A program made the position numbers and the translations under genes. Below the pieces are notes generated by a model. It searched no databases, was not told the DNA's origin, and saw only the letters and a program-made list of their open reading frames with translations. A DNA stretch of 64,000 nt, from NCBI RefSeq assembly GCF_000300995.1, contig NZ_AMRJ01000009.1:1-64000 (forward strand), read 5' to 3'. The stretch is from Alcanivorax hongdengensis A-11-3. GTDB taxonomy: Bacteria; Pseudomonadota; Gammaproteobacteria; Pseudomonadales; Alcanivoracaceae. Below, one piece after another: positions 46,148 to 54,526 of the stretch; within the stretch, counting starts at the first letter, position 1, and every line of letters starts with the position of its first letter.

Positions 46148-46198
46148 GGGCTGTTTCACGCAGGGTCGCGCCGCTAGCGGCGCTCCTGCGGGTTGCGA

Positions 46199-46660
46199 TT
46201 AGCCCGTTTCCTCGAGCGGGTTGCCATTGTCATCCACAAAGCGCACATCCCGTACGGTGAGGGAGTGGCCCTGCTGGTTCTGGACGGTGACCGGAGCCAG
46301 GGGGGCGCCGGTCTGGCGGTCCACCAGTTTCATGCTGTCCTTTTCACCGTTCCAGCGCTCGCTCCACTGGCGCAGGGCCGTGATCACGGTGAATAGGTCG
46401 CGGCCCTTGTCCGTGAGGCGGTATTCGTAACGCTTGCCATGCTCGCCCACATCCACGCGCACCATCACACCATTCTCCACCAGGCGGGAGAGGCGGTCGC
46501 AGAGGATATTCTTGGCGATACCCAGGCGGTTCTGAAAGTCCACATAACGGCGTGTGCCGAGCATGGCCTGTTTGACCACCAGCAGCGACCACCAGTCCCC
46601 CACCTCGTTGAGGGCACAGGCCACGGAGCAATCCATTTGATCAAAGCGTTTACGTGTCAT
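46199..46660 (-). CDS. HxlR family transcriptional regulator
   Basis: A 153-residue winged-helix protein: CSVACALNEVGDWWSLLVVKQAMLGTRRYVDFQNRLGIAKNILCDRLSRLVENGVMVRV, then GKRYEYRLTDKGRDLFTVITALRQW. The family's N-terminal Cys is present (Cys10 in CSVACAL), plus an extra Cys14. In YodB/HypR/QorR-type members this Cys senses quinones or other electrophiles. The start is set at 46660. An in-frame ATG at 46678 is equally close, and no good Shine-Dalgarno is seen for either. It is divergent from an Old Yellow Enzyme across a promoter with a 38-bp dyad. Confidence 0.9.
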   Translation of the reverse strand: MTRKRFDQMDCSVACALNEVGDWWSLLVVKQAMLGTRRYVDFQNRLGIAKNILCDRLSRLVENGVMVRVDVGEHGKRYEYRLTDKGRDLFTVITALRQWSERWNGEKDSMKLVDRQTGAPLAPVTVQNQQGHSLTVRDVRFVDDNGNPLEETG

Positions 46661-46682
46661 GGGGGCATTGTACGTCATAACG

Positions 46683-46720
46683 GTTGCAAAACGAAACCAA
46701 ATAAGGTTTTATAATGCAAC
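46683..46720. promoter_or_regulatory. 38-bp nested dyad over the OYE promoter
   Basis: GTTGCA-N5-AAACC-N6-GGTTT-N5-TGCAAC. The outer pair (46683-46688 and 46715-46720) and inner pair (46694-46698 and 46705-46709) share the same centre at 46701.5. A perfect -10 TATAAT lies at 46710-46715 inside the right half. It is probably the operator of the divergent HxlR regulator. Confidence 0.6.
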
Positions 46721-46766
46721 TTAATTTGGCGGGGCCTTCCCTGAGAGGGGTGGGCTGGTTATGGGG

Positions 46767-46853
46767 CGGACGGCGGACGTCCGAGACCGGACGCCAAAGC
46801 CCCGCCCAGCACTTGTTTTTTTGCGTCGGACCTCAGACGTCCGACCTCCGACG
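46767..46853. repeat. Imperfect inverted repeat rich in GGACGTCCGA motifs
   Basis: A left arm at 46767-46794 (contains GGCGGACGTCCGAGACCGG) and a right arm at 46823-46853 (contains CGGACCTCAGACGTCCGACC) form a long imperfect hairpin in the untranslated leader of the OYE gene, ending about 15 bp before its Shine-Dalgarno. It looks like a dispersed palindromic repeat. Confidence 0.6.
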
Positions 46854-46879
46854 TTTTTGCATTTATTGGGAGAGTGACA

Positions 46880-47989
46880 ATGAGTGGTTCCCTGGACAGT
46901 CTGCTGCGTCCTTTTGAGCATAAATCCCTGAAACTGCGTAACCGGGTGGTCATGGCCCCCATGACCCGCACCTTTTCCCCGGGCTATGTGCCCAATGACG
47001 AGGTGGTGGGCTATTACCGCCGCCGTGCCGAGGGCGAGGTGGGGCTGATCATTACCGAAGGCACCTTCGTGGCCCACAAGGCCGCCAATGGCTATGAGCG
47101 GGTGCCGGCGATCTATGGCGATGCGGCCATGGCTGGCTGGAAGAAGGTGGTCGAAGCGGTCCACCAGGCCGGTGGCCAGATCATTCCGCAGCTTTGGCAT
47201 GTGGGCGCGGTGCGCAAGCCGGGCATTGGTCCGGACAAGGATGTGCCCGGTTATTCCCCGTCCGGGCTGTTCAAGCCCGGCAAGGAAAACGGCCATGCCA
47301 TGAGCAAGGCGGATATCGAGGACGTGGTGCAGGGGTTTGCCGAGTCCGCCAGGGCCGCCAAAGCAGTGGGCTTTGACGGGGTGGAAATCCATGGCGCCCA
47401 CGGCTACCTGCTCGACCAGTTCTTCTGGGAAGGCACCAACCTGCGTGATGACGAGTACGGCGGCTCCATTGAGAACCGCGCCCGTATCGGTATCGAGATC
47501 GTCAGAGCAGTCCGCGAGGCGGTGGGTGAGGATTTCGCCATCGTGCTGCGTTTCTCGCAGTGGAAGCAGCAGGATTACGAGGCGAAACTGGCGCACACGC
47601 CGCAGGAGCTGGAGCGTTTCCTGATGCCGTTCGTGGATGCGGGCGTGGACATCTTCCATGCCTCCACCCGCCGTTTCTGGTTGCCGGAATTCGAGGGCTC
47701 TGACCTGAATCTGGCCGGCTGGACCAAAAAGATCACCGGCAAGCCGATCATTTCCGTGGGCAGTGTGGGGCTCGATGATGATTTTCTGAACAGCCCGGCA
47801 GGCATGGGCGGCACCGCCAACCCGGCGGGGTTGGACGAGCTGACCCGGCGCATGGACAACGACGAGTTTGACCTGATCGCCGTGGGGCGCGCCCTGCTGC
47901 AGGACCCGAACTGGCTGATCAAGGTGCGCGAGGGGCGCGAGCAGGATATTACGCCCTTCACCAAGGAGGCATTGGCCTCGCTCAGCTGA
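46880..47989 (+). CDS. Old Yellow Enzyme family NADH:flavin oxidoreductase
   Basis: A 369-residue FMN TIM-barrel enzyme. It has LRNRVVMAPMTRTFSPGYVPNDEVVGYYRRRAEGEVGLIITEGT, QLWHVGAVRKPG, GVEIHGAHGYLLDQFFWEGTNLRDDEYGGSIENRARIGIEIV and FDLIAVGRALLQDPNWL. The His pair usually found in HGAHGYL-type OYE active sites is present. Such enzymes reduce activated C=C bonds of enones, quinones or nitro compounds. The ATG at 46880 has GGGAGAG upstream. Control by the divergent HxlR protein suggests an electrophile-detoxifying role, which is inference. Confidence 0.93.
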   Translation: MSGSLDSLLRPFEHKSLKLRNRVVMAPMTRTFSPGYVPNDEVVGYYRRRAEGEVGLIITEGTFVAHKAANGYERVPAIYGDAAMAGWKKVVEAVHQAGGQIIPQLWHVGAVRKPGIGPDKDVPGYSPSGLFKPGKENGHAMSKADIEDVVQGFAESARAAKAVGFDGVEIHGAHGYLLDQFFWEGTNLRDDEYGGSIENRARIGIEIVRAVREAVGEDFAIVLRFSQWKQQDYEAKLAHTPQELERFLMPFVDAGVDIFHASTRRFWLPEFEGSDLNLAGWTKKITGKPIISVGSVGLDDDFLNSPAGMGGTANPAGLDELTRRMDNDEFDLIAVGRALLQDPNWLIKVREGREQDITPFTKEALASLS

Positions 47990-48012
47990 TACGCGAAAGT
48001 GTCAGGCAGAAT

Positions 48013-48041
48013 AAAAACGGGAGCCGAGGCTCCCGTTTTTT
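48013..48041. terminator. Bidirectional terminator between OYE and MFS genes
   Basis: AAAAACGGGAGCC-GA-GGCTCCCGTTTTTT, a 9-bp GC stem with A and T flanks, serves both convergent genes. Confidence 0.92.
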
Positions 48042-48052
48042 GTGCCCGCCGG

Positions 48053-49387
48053 TCAGTCTCCGGCTTCCAGCGACTTGTTGATGCGCAGGGCCACCAGGGT
48101 GCAGACCGCGCCGGACAGCAGATAGATGCTGACCGCGGAGAGGCCGAACTCCACTGACAACCCGAGAGCCACCAGCGGCGCGAAGGCGGCGCCGAACAGC
48201 CAGGCGAAGTCGGAGGTCAGGGCCGCGCCGGTATAGCGGAAGCGACGCTCGAAGTTGGCGGTCACGGTGCCGGCGGCCTGCCCATAGGACAGCCCCAGCA
48301 GGGTAAAGCCGATCAGGATGAACAGATCCTGCATGATGGCCGAGCCGTTCATCAGGATGGGCGAGAACAGGGCGAAAATGCCGATCAGCACCGCCAGGGT
48401 GCCCACCGTGTTGCGTTTGCCCACCCGGTCTGCAATCCAGCCCGAGGCAATGGTGCCGAGTACCGCAAGGCAGGCGCCGTAGAGCTGGATAGTGAGCACT
48501 TCATTGACGGCCTGGCTGGCATTCAGTGAGATCCAGGACAGCGGGAAGATGGTCACCAGGTGGAAAAGCGCATAGCTGGCCAGGGCGGCGAAGGCGCCCA
48601 GGAAGATATTATAGCCCTGGCTGCCGAGCATCTGCCGGGTGCTGATGGGCTCCAGCTCGCTTTCTTCCAGGGCCACGGTGTATTCCTGGGTCAGCACCAG
48701 CCGCAGCCGGGCGAACAGGGCCACCACGTTGATGGCAAAGGCCACATAGAAGGGGTAGCGCCAGGCCCAGCCGAGGAAATCCTCCCGGGACAGGCTGTGG
48801 TTCAGGTAAAGGAACAGGGAGGCCGCCAGCATGAAGCCCACCGGTGCGCCCAGCTGGCCGATCATGGCAAAGCGGCTGCGCTTGCCCTTGGGGGCGTTAA
48901 GCGCCAGCAGCGAGGGAAGACCGTCCCAGGTGCCGCCCAGGGCGATGCCCTGAATAATGCGCAGCAGGGCCAGCAGTACGATGGCGGTTTCGCCCAGGGT
49001 GTTGTAGCCGGGCAGGAAGGCAATACTGACCGTGGCCGTGCCCAGCAGAAATAGCGAGGCCGTGAGCTTGGTGCCGCGCCCCCAGTGGCGCTGGATGGTC
49101 ATGAACAGTGCCGTGCCGAAGGGCCGGGCGATAAAGGCGAAGGAGAAGATCACGAAGGCGTAGAGAGTGCCCTGTAACCGGTCCACGAAGGGAAAGAAGA
49201 CGGTGGGGAAGATCAGCACCGAGGCGATGCCGTAAACAAAGAAGTCAAAGTACTCCGAGGCCCGCCCAATGACCACGCCGACGGCGATTTCACTGGGGGC
49301 TACCTTTGCGTGAGGTGCAGCATTGTGCATATATTCACCCTCCATGGCGAGTGAAGAGGTATGCAACGCTTCTGAAGATCCGGCCAT
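48053..49387 (-). CDS. MFS transporter, metabolite:H+ symporter-like
   Basis: A 444-residue carrier with twelve hydrophobic segments. MHS-family features are VGVVIGRASEYFDFFVYGIASVLIFPTVFFPF, FIARPFGTALFMTIQRHWGRGTKL and LRIIQGIALGGTWDGLPSLLA. Related members take up organic acids such as dicarboxylates, proline/betaine or shikimate; the substrate here is unknown. The ATG at 49387 has AAGGAGAG upstream. ATG at 49330 with GGAGGGTG is an alternative giving a more usual length. It is divergent from the cyo operon. Confidence 0.9.
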   Translation of the reverse strand: MAGSSEALHTSSLAMEGEYMHNAAPHAKVAPSEIAVGVVIGRASEYFDFFVYGIASVLIFPTVFFPFVDRLQGTLYAFVIFSFAFIARPFGTALFMTIQRHWGRGTKLTASLFLLGTATVSIAFLPGYNTLGETAIVLLALLRIIQGIALGGTWDGLPSLLALNAPKGKRSRFAMIGQLGAPVGFMLAASLFLYLNHSLSREDFLGWAWRYPFYVAFAINVVALFARLRLVLTQEYTVALEESELEPISTRQMLGSQGYNIFLGAFAALASYALFHLVTIFPLSWISLNASQAVNEVLTIQLYGACLAVLGTIASGWIADRVGKRNTVGTLAVLIGIFALFSPILMNGSAIMQDLFILIGFTLLGLSYGQAAGTVTANFERRFRYTGAALTSDFAWLFGAAFAPLVALGLSVEFGLSAVSIYLLSGAVCTLVALRINKSLEAGD

Positions 49388-49459
49388 TATTGCTCTCCTT
49401 CAGACTATTGTTATGCGGCATTATCTGGGCGCTACCCCATTTCCTGCCGCTCCTCCATA

Positions 49460-49472
49460 GGACAAATTGTCC
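49460..49472. promoter_or_regulatory. GGACAA-A-TTGTCC dyad in the MFS/cyo promoter region
   Basis: A perfect 6-bp inverted repeat with a one-base spacer, 73 bp before the MFS start and 69 bp before the cyoA start. It is a candidate operator for either direction. Confidence 0.4.
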
Positions 49473-49540
49473 AATTCACGTCAGGCTCCGTTTAGCGTAC
49501 AGTCACCACCATCCCATAGGCCACGTTTTTTTTATCGGCA

Positions 49541-50512
49541 ATGTCATTACTTAAATCTATTCCCAAGTTGTTCCTGATTGCCTCAGCATTTGCGATGTTG
49601 GCGGGCTGTGATGCAGTAGTGATGTCGCCCTCCGGTGACGTGGCTATGCAGCAGCGAGACCTGATTATCTGGTCCACGATTCTCATGCTGTTGATTATCG
49701 TCCCGGTCATCATTCTGACCCTGGTGTTCGCCTGGCGCTACCGCGAGTCCAATACCAAGGCGACCTACAAGCCCGAGTGGGATCATTCCACCGTGCTCGA
49801 GCTGGTGGTCTGGTCCGCGCCGCTTCTGATCATTATTGCGCTCGGCGCGCTGACATGGGTGACCACTCATCAGCTGGACCCCTACCGTCCGTTGGACCGT
49901 ATCGGTCCGGACCGCCCGATCCCGGCTGACACCAAGCCGCTGGTCATCGAAGCGGTGTCCATGGACTGGAAATGGCTGTTCTTCTACCCGGAGCAGGGCA
50001 TTGCCACGGTCAACGAGATCGCCGCGCCGGTGGATCAGCCGATCCAGTTCAAGATCACCTCCACGGCCAACATGAACTCCTTCTTCATTCCGGCGCTGGC
50101 AGGTCAGATCTACGCCATGGGCGGCATGGAGACCAAGCTGCACGCGGTGATCAACGAGCCGGGCGTGTACAAGGGCTTCTCCGCCAACTATAGCGGTGCC
50201 GGTTACTCCGACATGAAGTTCAAGTTCCACGGCGTCAGCGAAGCCGACTTCGACAGCTGGGTACAGAAAGTGAAGACCCAGGGTGACGATCTCAGCTATG
50301 ACGTCTACGCGCAGCTGGAAAAGCCCAGTGTGGCAGATCCGGTACATTACTACGCGACTGTTGCCGACGGCCTTTACGACAAGATTCTCAACCGTTGTAT
50401 CGAGCCCGGTTCGGTGTGCATGAAAGACCTGATGACCAGCCACAGCCATCACCATGGTGAAGGCGAGGCCGAAAACGGTCACATGGAAGGCATGCACGAG
50501 CACGCAGAATAA
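49541..50512 (+). CDS. cyoA: Cytochrome bo3 ubiquinol oxidase subunit II
   Basis: A 323-residue lipoprotein precursor (lipobox MLAGC, Cys23) with two membrane helices at about residues 42-66 and 87-108. A cupredoxin-like periplasmic domain follows (PADTKPLVIEAVSMDWKWLFFYPEQGIATVNEIAAPVDQPIQFKITSTANMNSFFIPALAGQIYAMGGM). The CuA-ligand Cys residues of cytochrome c oxidases are absent, marking a quinol oxidase. The C-terminal tail is unusually His-rich (SHSHHHGEGEAENGHMEGMHEHAE). No strong Shine-Dalgarno is seen. The first gene of cyoABCD. Confidence 0.95.
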   Translation: MSLLKSIPKLFLIASAFAMLAGCDAVVMSPSGDVAMQQRDLIIWSTILMLLIIVPVIILTLVFAWRYRESNTKATYKPEWDHSTVLELVVWSAPLLIIIALGALTWVTTHQLDPYRPLDRIGPDRPIPADTKPLVIEAVSMDWKWLFFYPEQGIATVNEIAAPVDQPIQFKITSTANMNSFFIPALAGQIYAMGGMETKLHAVINEPGVYKGFSANYSGAGYSDMKFKFHGVSEADFDSWVQKVKTQGDDLSYDVYAQLEKPSVADPVHYYATVADGLYDKILNRCIEPGSVCMKDLMTSHSHHHGEGEAENGHMEGMHEHAE

Positions 50513-50570
50513 GCCATTGACGGCGCCTTGAAGAATCTGGTGACAGATTGTTCGTGGCGTCGTCGGCTTT

Positions 50571-50645
50571 GAATTGTGCCGGGCAGGTCCCGATGCAATT
50601 CACCCCTGAATACCGAAGGGGTACTCCAGGGTGCCGCCTGGCGGC
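50571..50645 (+). promoter_or_regulatory. Three consecutive hairpins in the cyoA-cyoB spacer
   Basis: Stem 1 is GAATTG...CAATTC with inner CGGG/CCCG (50571-50601). Stem 2 is ACCCCT...AGGGGT (50602-50621). Stem 3 is TGCCGCC-T-GGCGGCA (about 50631-50645). The spacer is 181 bp, long for two subunits of one complex, and contains no gene. Confidence 0.5.
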
Positions 50646-50693
50646 AAATACGACATACCAATTCACCACGCGCTATGGGCGCCGGTAGCCAAG

Positions 50694-52700
50694 ATGTCTG
50701 ATCATTTCGACTTAACAAAGCTTATATTTGGCCGCCTCACTTGGGAGGCGATTCCTTATCATGAGCCCATTCTGGTTGCGACTTTCATTGCGGTTGCACT
50801 GGGCGGTATCGCACTGCTGGGTGCTCTGACCTATTTCCGGGTCTGGGGCTATCTCTGGAAAGAGTGGTTCACCAGCATCGACCACAAGAAAATCGGTGTC
50901 ATGTACATGGTTCTGGGTATCGTCATGCTGCTGCGTGGCTTCTCGGATGCCATCATGATGCGTATCCAGCAGGCCATCGCCTTCGGTGACAATGCCGGAT
51001 ACCTGCCTCCGCATCACTACGATCAGATCTTCACCGCACACGGTGTGATCATGATTTTCTTCGTGGCGATGCCTTTTGTGGTGGGCCTGATGAACTTCGT
51101 GGTGCCGCTGCAGATCGGTGCCCGCGACGTGGCCTTCCCGTTCCTGAACAACTTCAGTTACTGGATGACCGTGGCCGGTGCCGTACTGACCATGATCTCC
51201 CTGTTCGTGGGCGAGTTCGCCAAGACCGGCTGGCTGGCCTATCCACCACTATCGGGGATCATGCAAAGCCCGGATGTGGGGGTGGATTACTATATCTGGG
51301 CGTTGCAGATTGCCGGTGTCGGTACCCTGCTGTCCGGCGTGAACTTCACCGTGACCATCATCAAGATGCGTGCCCCGGGCATGAGCCTGATGAAGATGCC
51401 GGTATTCACCTGGACCGCGCTGTGCACCAACATCCTGATCGTGGCGGCGTTCCCGATCCTGACTGCGGTGCTGGCCATGTTGACGCTGGACCGCTACCTG
51501 GGTACGCACTTCTTCACCAATGATCTTGGCGGTAACGCCATGATGTACATCAACCTGATCTGGATCTGGGGTCACCCGGAAGTGTACATCCTGATTCTGC
51601 CGCTGTTCGGTGTGTTCTCCGAGATCGTGGCCACCTACAGTGGCAAGCGTCTGTTCGGTTACACCTCCATGGTGTACGCCACCGTGGTGATTACCGTGCT
51701 GTCCTACCTGGTATGGCTGCACCACTTCTTCACCATGGGGTCGGGGGCCAGTGTGAACTCGTTCTTCGGGATCACCACCATGATCATCTCCATCCCCACC
51801 GGGGCGAAGATCTTCAACTGGCTGTTCACCATGTACCGTGGTCGCATCAAGTTCGAAGTGCCGATGCTGTGGACCGTGGGCTTCATGATCACCTTCGTGA
51901 TCGGTGGCATGACCGGGGTTCTCCTGGCGGTACCGCCGGCGGACTTCGTGCTGCACAACAGCCTGTTCCTGATTGCCCACTTCCATAACGTGATCATCGG
52001 TGGTGTGGTATTCGGTGTGTTTGCCGCCATCACCTACTGGTACCCGAAAGTCTTCGGCTACAAGCTGGATCCGTTCTGGGGCAAGTGTTCCTTCTGGTTC
52101 TGGTGCATCGGCTTCTACTTCGCCTTCATGCCGCTGTACGTGCTGGGCCTGATGGGCGTGACCCGTCGTATCAACCACTTCGACGATCCGTCCCTGCAGA
52201 TCTGGTTTATCGTGGCAGCCTTCGGTGCCTTCCTGATCGCACTGGGTATTGCCAGCTTCCTGATCCAGCTGGTGGTGAGCTACCGCAAGCGTGACCAGAA
52301 CCGGGATCTCACCGGCGATCCGTGGGGCAACGGCCGTACGCTGGAATGGTCCACGTCCTCGCCGCCGCCGCAGTACAACTACGCCTTTACGCCGCGCATT
52401 CATGACACTGATAGCTGGTGGCAGATGAAGCAGGAAGGCTTCAAGCGTCCGGAGAGTGGTTTCGTGGCCATCCACATGCCCAAGAACACCATGGCCGGTA
52501 TGCTGCTGGCGGGGCTGTGCACGGCTTTCGGTTTCGCGATGATCTGGCACATGTGGCTGATAGCCGGGGTGTCTTTCGCCACCATGCTGATCTCCGCCAT
52601 TGTCCATACCTTCAACTATGACCGTGATTACTACATCCCGGCCGAAGAAGTTGAACGCGTTGAATCTGAACGTACACGGGTGCTTGCGAACAATGTCTGA
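50694..52700 (+). CDS. cyoB: Cytochrome bo3 ubiquinol oxidase subunit I
   Basis: A 668-residue haem-copper oxidase subunit, the proton-pumping catalytic core with haem b, haem o3 and CuB. It has [60 protein letters not shown] (the His-Pro-Glu-Val-Tyr motif of the CuB/cross-linked Tyr site), [11 protein letters not shown] (CuB His pair) and [10 protein letters not shown]. The ATG at 50694 starts [26 protein letters not shown]. It overlaps cyoC by 8 bp. Confidence 0.97.
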   Translation: MSDHFDLTKLIFGRLTWEAIPYHEPILVATFIAVALGGIALLGALTYFRVWGYLWKEWFTSIDHKKIGVMYMVLGIVMLLRGFSDAIMMRIQQAIAFGDNAGYLPPHHYDQIFTAHGVIMIFFVAMPFVVGLMNFVVPLQIGARDVAFPFLNNFSYWMTVAGAVLTMISLFVGEFAKTGWLAYPPLSGIMQSPDVGVDYYIWALQIAGVGTLLSGVNFTVTIIKMRAPGMSLMKMPVFTWTALCTNILIVAAFPILTAVLAMLTLDRYLGTHFFTNDLGGNAMMYINLIWIWGHPEVYILILPLFGVFSEIVATYSGKRLFGYTSMVYATVVITVLSYLVWLHHFFTMGSGASVNSFFGITTMIISIPTGAKIFNWLFTMYRGRIKFEVPMLWTVGFMITFVIGGMTGVLLAVPPADFVLHNSLFLIAHFHNVIIGGVVFGVFAAITYWYPKVFGYKLDPFWGKCSFWFWCIGFYFAFMPLYVLGLMGVTRRINHFDDPSLQIWFIVAAFGAFLIALGIASFLIQLVVSYRKRDQNRDLTGDPWGNGRTLEWSTSSPPPQYNYAFTPRIHDTDSWWQMKQEGFKRPESGFVAIHMPKNTMAGMLLAGLCTAFGFAMIWHMWLIAGVSFATMLISAIVHTFNYDRDYYIPAEEVERVESERTRVLANNV

Positions 52701-53334
52701 TACAACTGTAACTGCCAACACCAACCAGGGCGCGGCCGAGCCGTCGCGTTTCCTGGTACCGGGTGAATACCACGTACCGCAGGGCACACTCCTGGGGTTC
52801 TGGATTTACCTGATGAGCGACTGTCTGATCTTTGCCAGCCTGTTCGCCACTTACGGGGTGCTGGGCCGCAACTATGCGGGCGGCCCGTCCGGCGCAGACA
52901 TCTTTGAGCTGCCGCTGGTGGCCCTGAACACCACTTTTCTGTTGATCTCCTCGATCACCTACGGCTTTGCCGTGCTGCAAATGCAGCAGAACAAACTGCG
53001 TGGCACCATGCTGTGGCTGGTGATCACCGGGCTGTTCGGTGCCGCCTTTATCGGCGTGGAACTCTATGAGTTCATCGGTCTGATCAACGAAGGCGCTGGC
53101 CCGCAGCGCAGTGGCTTCCTGACCGCGTTCTTCTCGCTGGTCGGTACCCACGGTCTGCACGTGACTTTTGGTCTGGTGTGGATGGTGACCCTGCTGCTGC
53201 AGCTCAAAAAGCACGGCCTGATCCATGAGAACAAGCGTCGCGTGTTCTGCCTGTCCATGTTCTGGCACTTCCTCGACGTGGTCTGGATCGGCGTATTCAC
53301 CTTTGTTTACCTGATGGGAGTGTTGCCGGCATGA
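52693..53334 (+). CDS. cyoC: Cytochrome bo3 ubiquinol oxidase subunit III
   Basis: A 213-residue subunit with five helices: [90 protein letters not shown] and [25 protein letters not shown]. It stabilises the bo3 complex. The ATG at 52693 lies inside the cyoB end. It is joined to cyoD by an ATGA overlap. Confidence 0.96.
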   Translation: MSDTTVTANTNQGAAEPSRFLVPGEYHVPQGTLLGFWIYLMSDCLIFASLFATYGVLGRNYAGGPSGADIFELPLVALNTTFLLISSITYGFAVLQMQQNKLRGTMLWLVITGLFGAAFIGVELYEFIGLINEGAGPQRSGFLTAFFSLVGTHGLHVTFGLVWMVTLLLQLKKHGLIHENKRRVFCLSMFWHFLDVVWIGVFTFVYLMGVLPA

Positions 53335-53693
53335 GCGATCATCACGACGACCACCATAACGAAGAGTTTCCGCACAGCTCTTTCCGTGGCTACATGATCG
53401 GTTTCGTTCTGTCAGTCATCCTGACAGTGATTCCCTTCTGGTTGGTCATGGCCAACGTTATCAGCTCCTCCGCCGCCACCGCGGTGGTTATCCTCGGGTT
53501 TGCCGTGGTTCAGATTGTTGTGCACATGGTTTACTTCCTGCACATGAACTTCCAATCCCAGGGTGGCTGGAACATGCTGTCGCTGATCTTTACCTCGATC
53601 CTGGTACTTATCACTATCTTCGGTTCGCTGTGGGTGATGTACCACATGAACGTGAACATGATGCCGTCCATGATGGGCGACATGCAGGGATAG
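53331..53693 (+). CDS. cyoD: Cytochrome bo3 ubiquinol oxidase subunit IV
   Basis: A 120-residue protein with three membrane helices ([63 protein letters not shown]), typical of CyoD. The N-terminus is rich in His and Asp ([20 protein letters not shown]). It is followed 2 bp later by the SURF1 gene, where the E. coli operon has cyoE; no haem O synthase gene is visible in this window. Confidence 0.95.
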   Translation: MSDHHDDHHNEEFPHSSFRGYMIGFVLSVILTVIPFWLVMANVISSSAATAVVILGFAVVQIVVHMVYFLHMNFQSQGGWNMLSLIFTSILVLITIFGSLWVMYHMNVNMMPSMMGDMQG

Positions 53694-53695
53694 GG

Positions 53696-54493
53696 ATGAG
53701 CCAGTCAGGTAATCTCTCGAAGACGGGCCGCAATCGCGGCCCGTCTTTGTCTGATGAGCCGGCACCGCGCAGCTTGACCACCAAGATCGTGGCCACGCTG
53801 CTGGCGGTGCTGGCTTTTTTCGGTTTTGTGGCCCTGGGGACCTGGCAGGTGGAGCGCCGGGCCTGGAAGCTGGATCTGATCGCCCGGGTCGACCAGCGTG
53901 TCCATGCTCCGGCCATTGCCGCACCGGGGCCGGATCAGTGGGCGACCATCAACCGTGACGATAACGAATACCAGCACGTGCGCCTTCATGGCCGCTTCCT
54001 GCATGACAAGGAGGCGCTGGTGCAGGCCAGCTCGGAGCTGGGTGCCGGCTTCTGGGTGTTGACGCCGCTGCGCCGTGATGACGGGACCACGGTGCTGATC
54101 AATCGCGGTTTCGTGCCGCCGGATCGCCGTGACCCGGCCGAGCGGGGCTCGCCCGCACCGCAGGGGCCGGTGACGGTCACCGGCCTGCTGAGGCTCAGTG
54201 AGCCCGGTGGCGGGTTTCTGCGTGACAATGACCCGGACCACGAACGCTGGTATTCCCGCGACGTGCAGGCCATTGCCGCGGATCAGGGCCTGAAGGATCG
54301 GGTGGCGCCTTACTTCGTGGATGCCGAAGCCCGGCCCGGCCAGCCCTGGCCCCGCGGCGGCCTGACCGTGATTCACTTCCATAACAGCCACCTGGTCTAT
54401 GCCATCACCTGGTATTCACTGGCATTGATGGTGGCGGGCGCCTTTGTGTTCGTGGTTCGTGACGAGCGAAGCCGGCTGCGCAACACGCCCTGA
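53696..54493 (+). CDS. SURF1 family oxidase assembly protein
   Basis: A 265-residue protein with a helix at about residues 32-52 (IVATLLAVLAFFGFVALGTWQVERRAWKLDLIARVDQR) and one near the C-terminus (HLVYAITWYSLALMVAGAFVFVV). The central part has FWVLTPLRRDDGTTVLINRGFVPPDRRDP, the SURF1 signature. SURF1 proteins help insert haem into subunit I of terminal oxidases. Position right after cyoD suggests it serves this bo3 oxidase. The ATG at 53696 is preceded by GCAGGGATAGGG. Confidence 0.9.
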   Translation: MSQSGNLSKTGRNRGPSLSDEPAPRSLTTKIVATLLAVLAFFGFVALGTWQVERRAWKLDLIARVDQRVHAPAIAAPGPDQWATINRDDNEYQHVRLHGRFLHDKEALVQASSELGAGFWVLTPLRRDDGTTVLINRGFVPPDRRDPAERGSPAPQGPVTVTGLLRLSEPGGGFLRDNDPDHERWYSRDVQAIAADQGLKDRVAPYFVDAEARPGQPWPRGGLTVIHFHNSHLVYAITWYSLALMVAGAFVFVVRDERSRLRNTP

Positions 54494-54526
54494 CGCGGTA
54501 AACTTCGCGGCTATGGAGGCGCGAAG

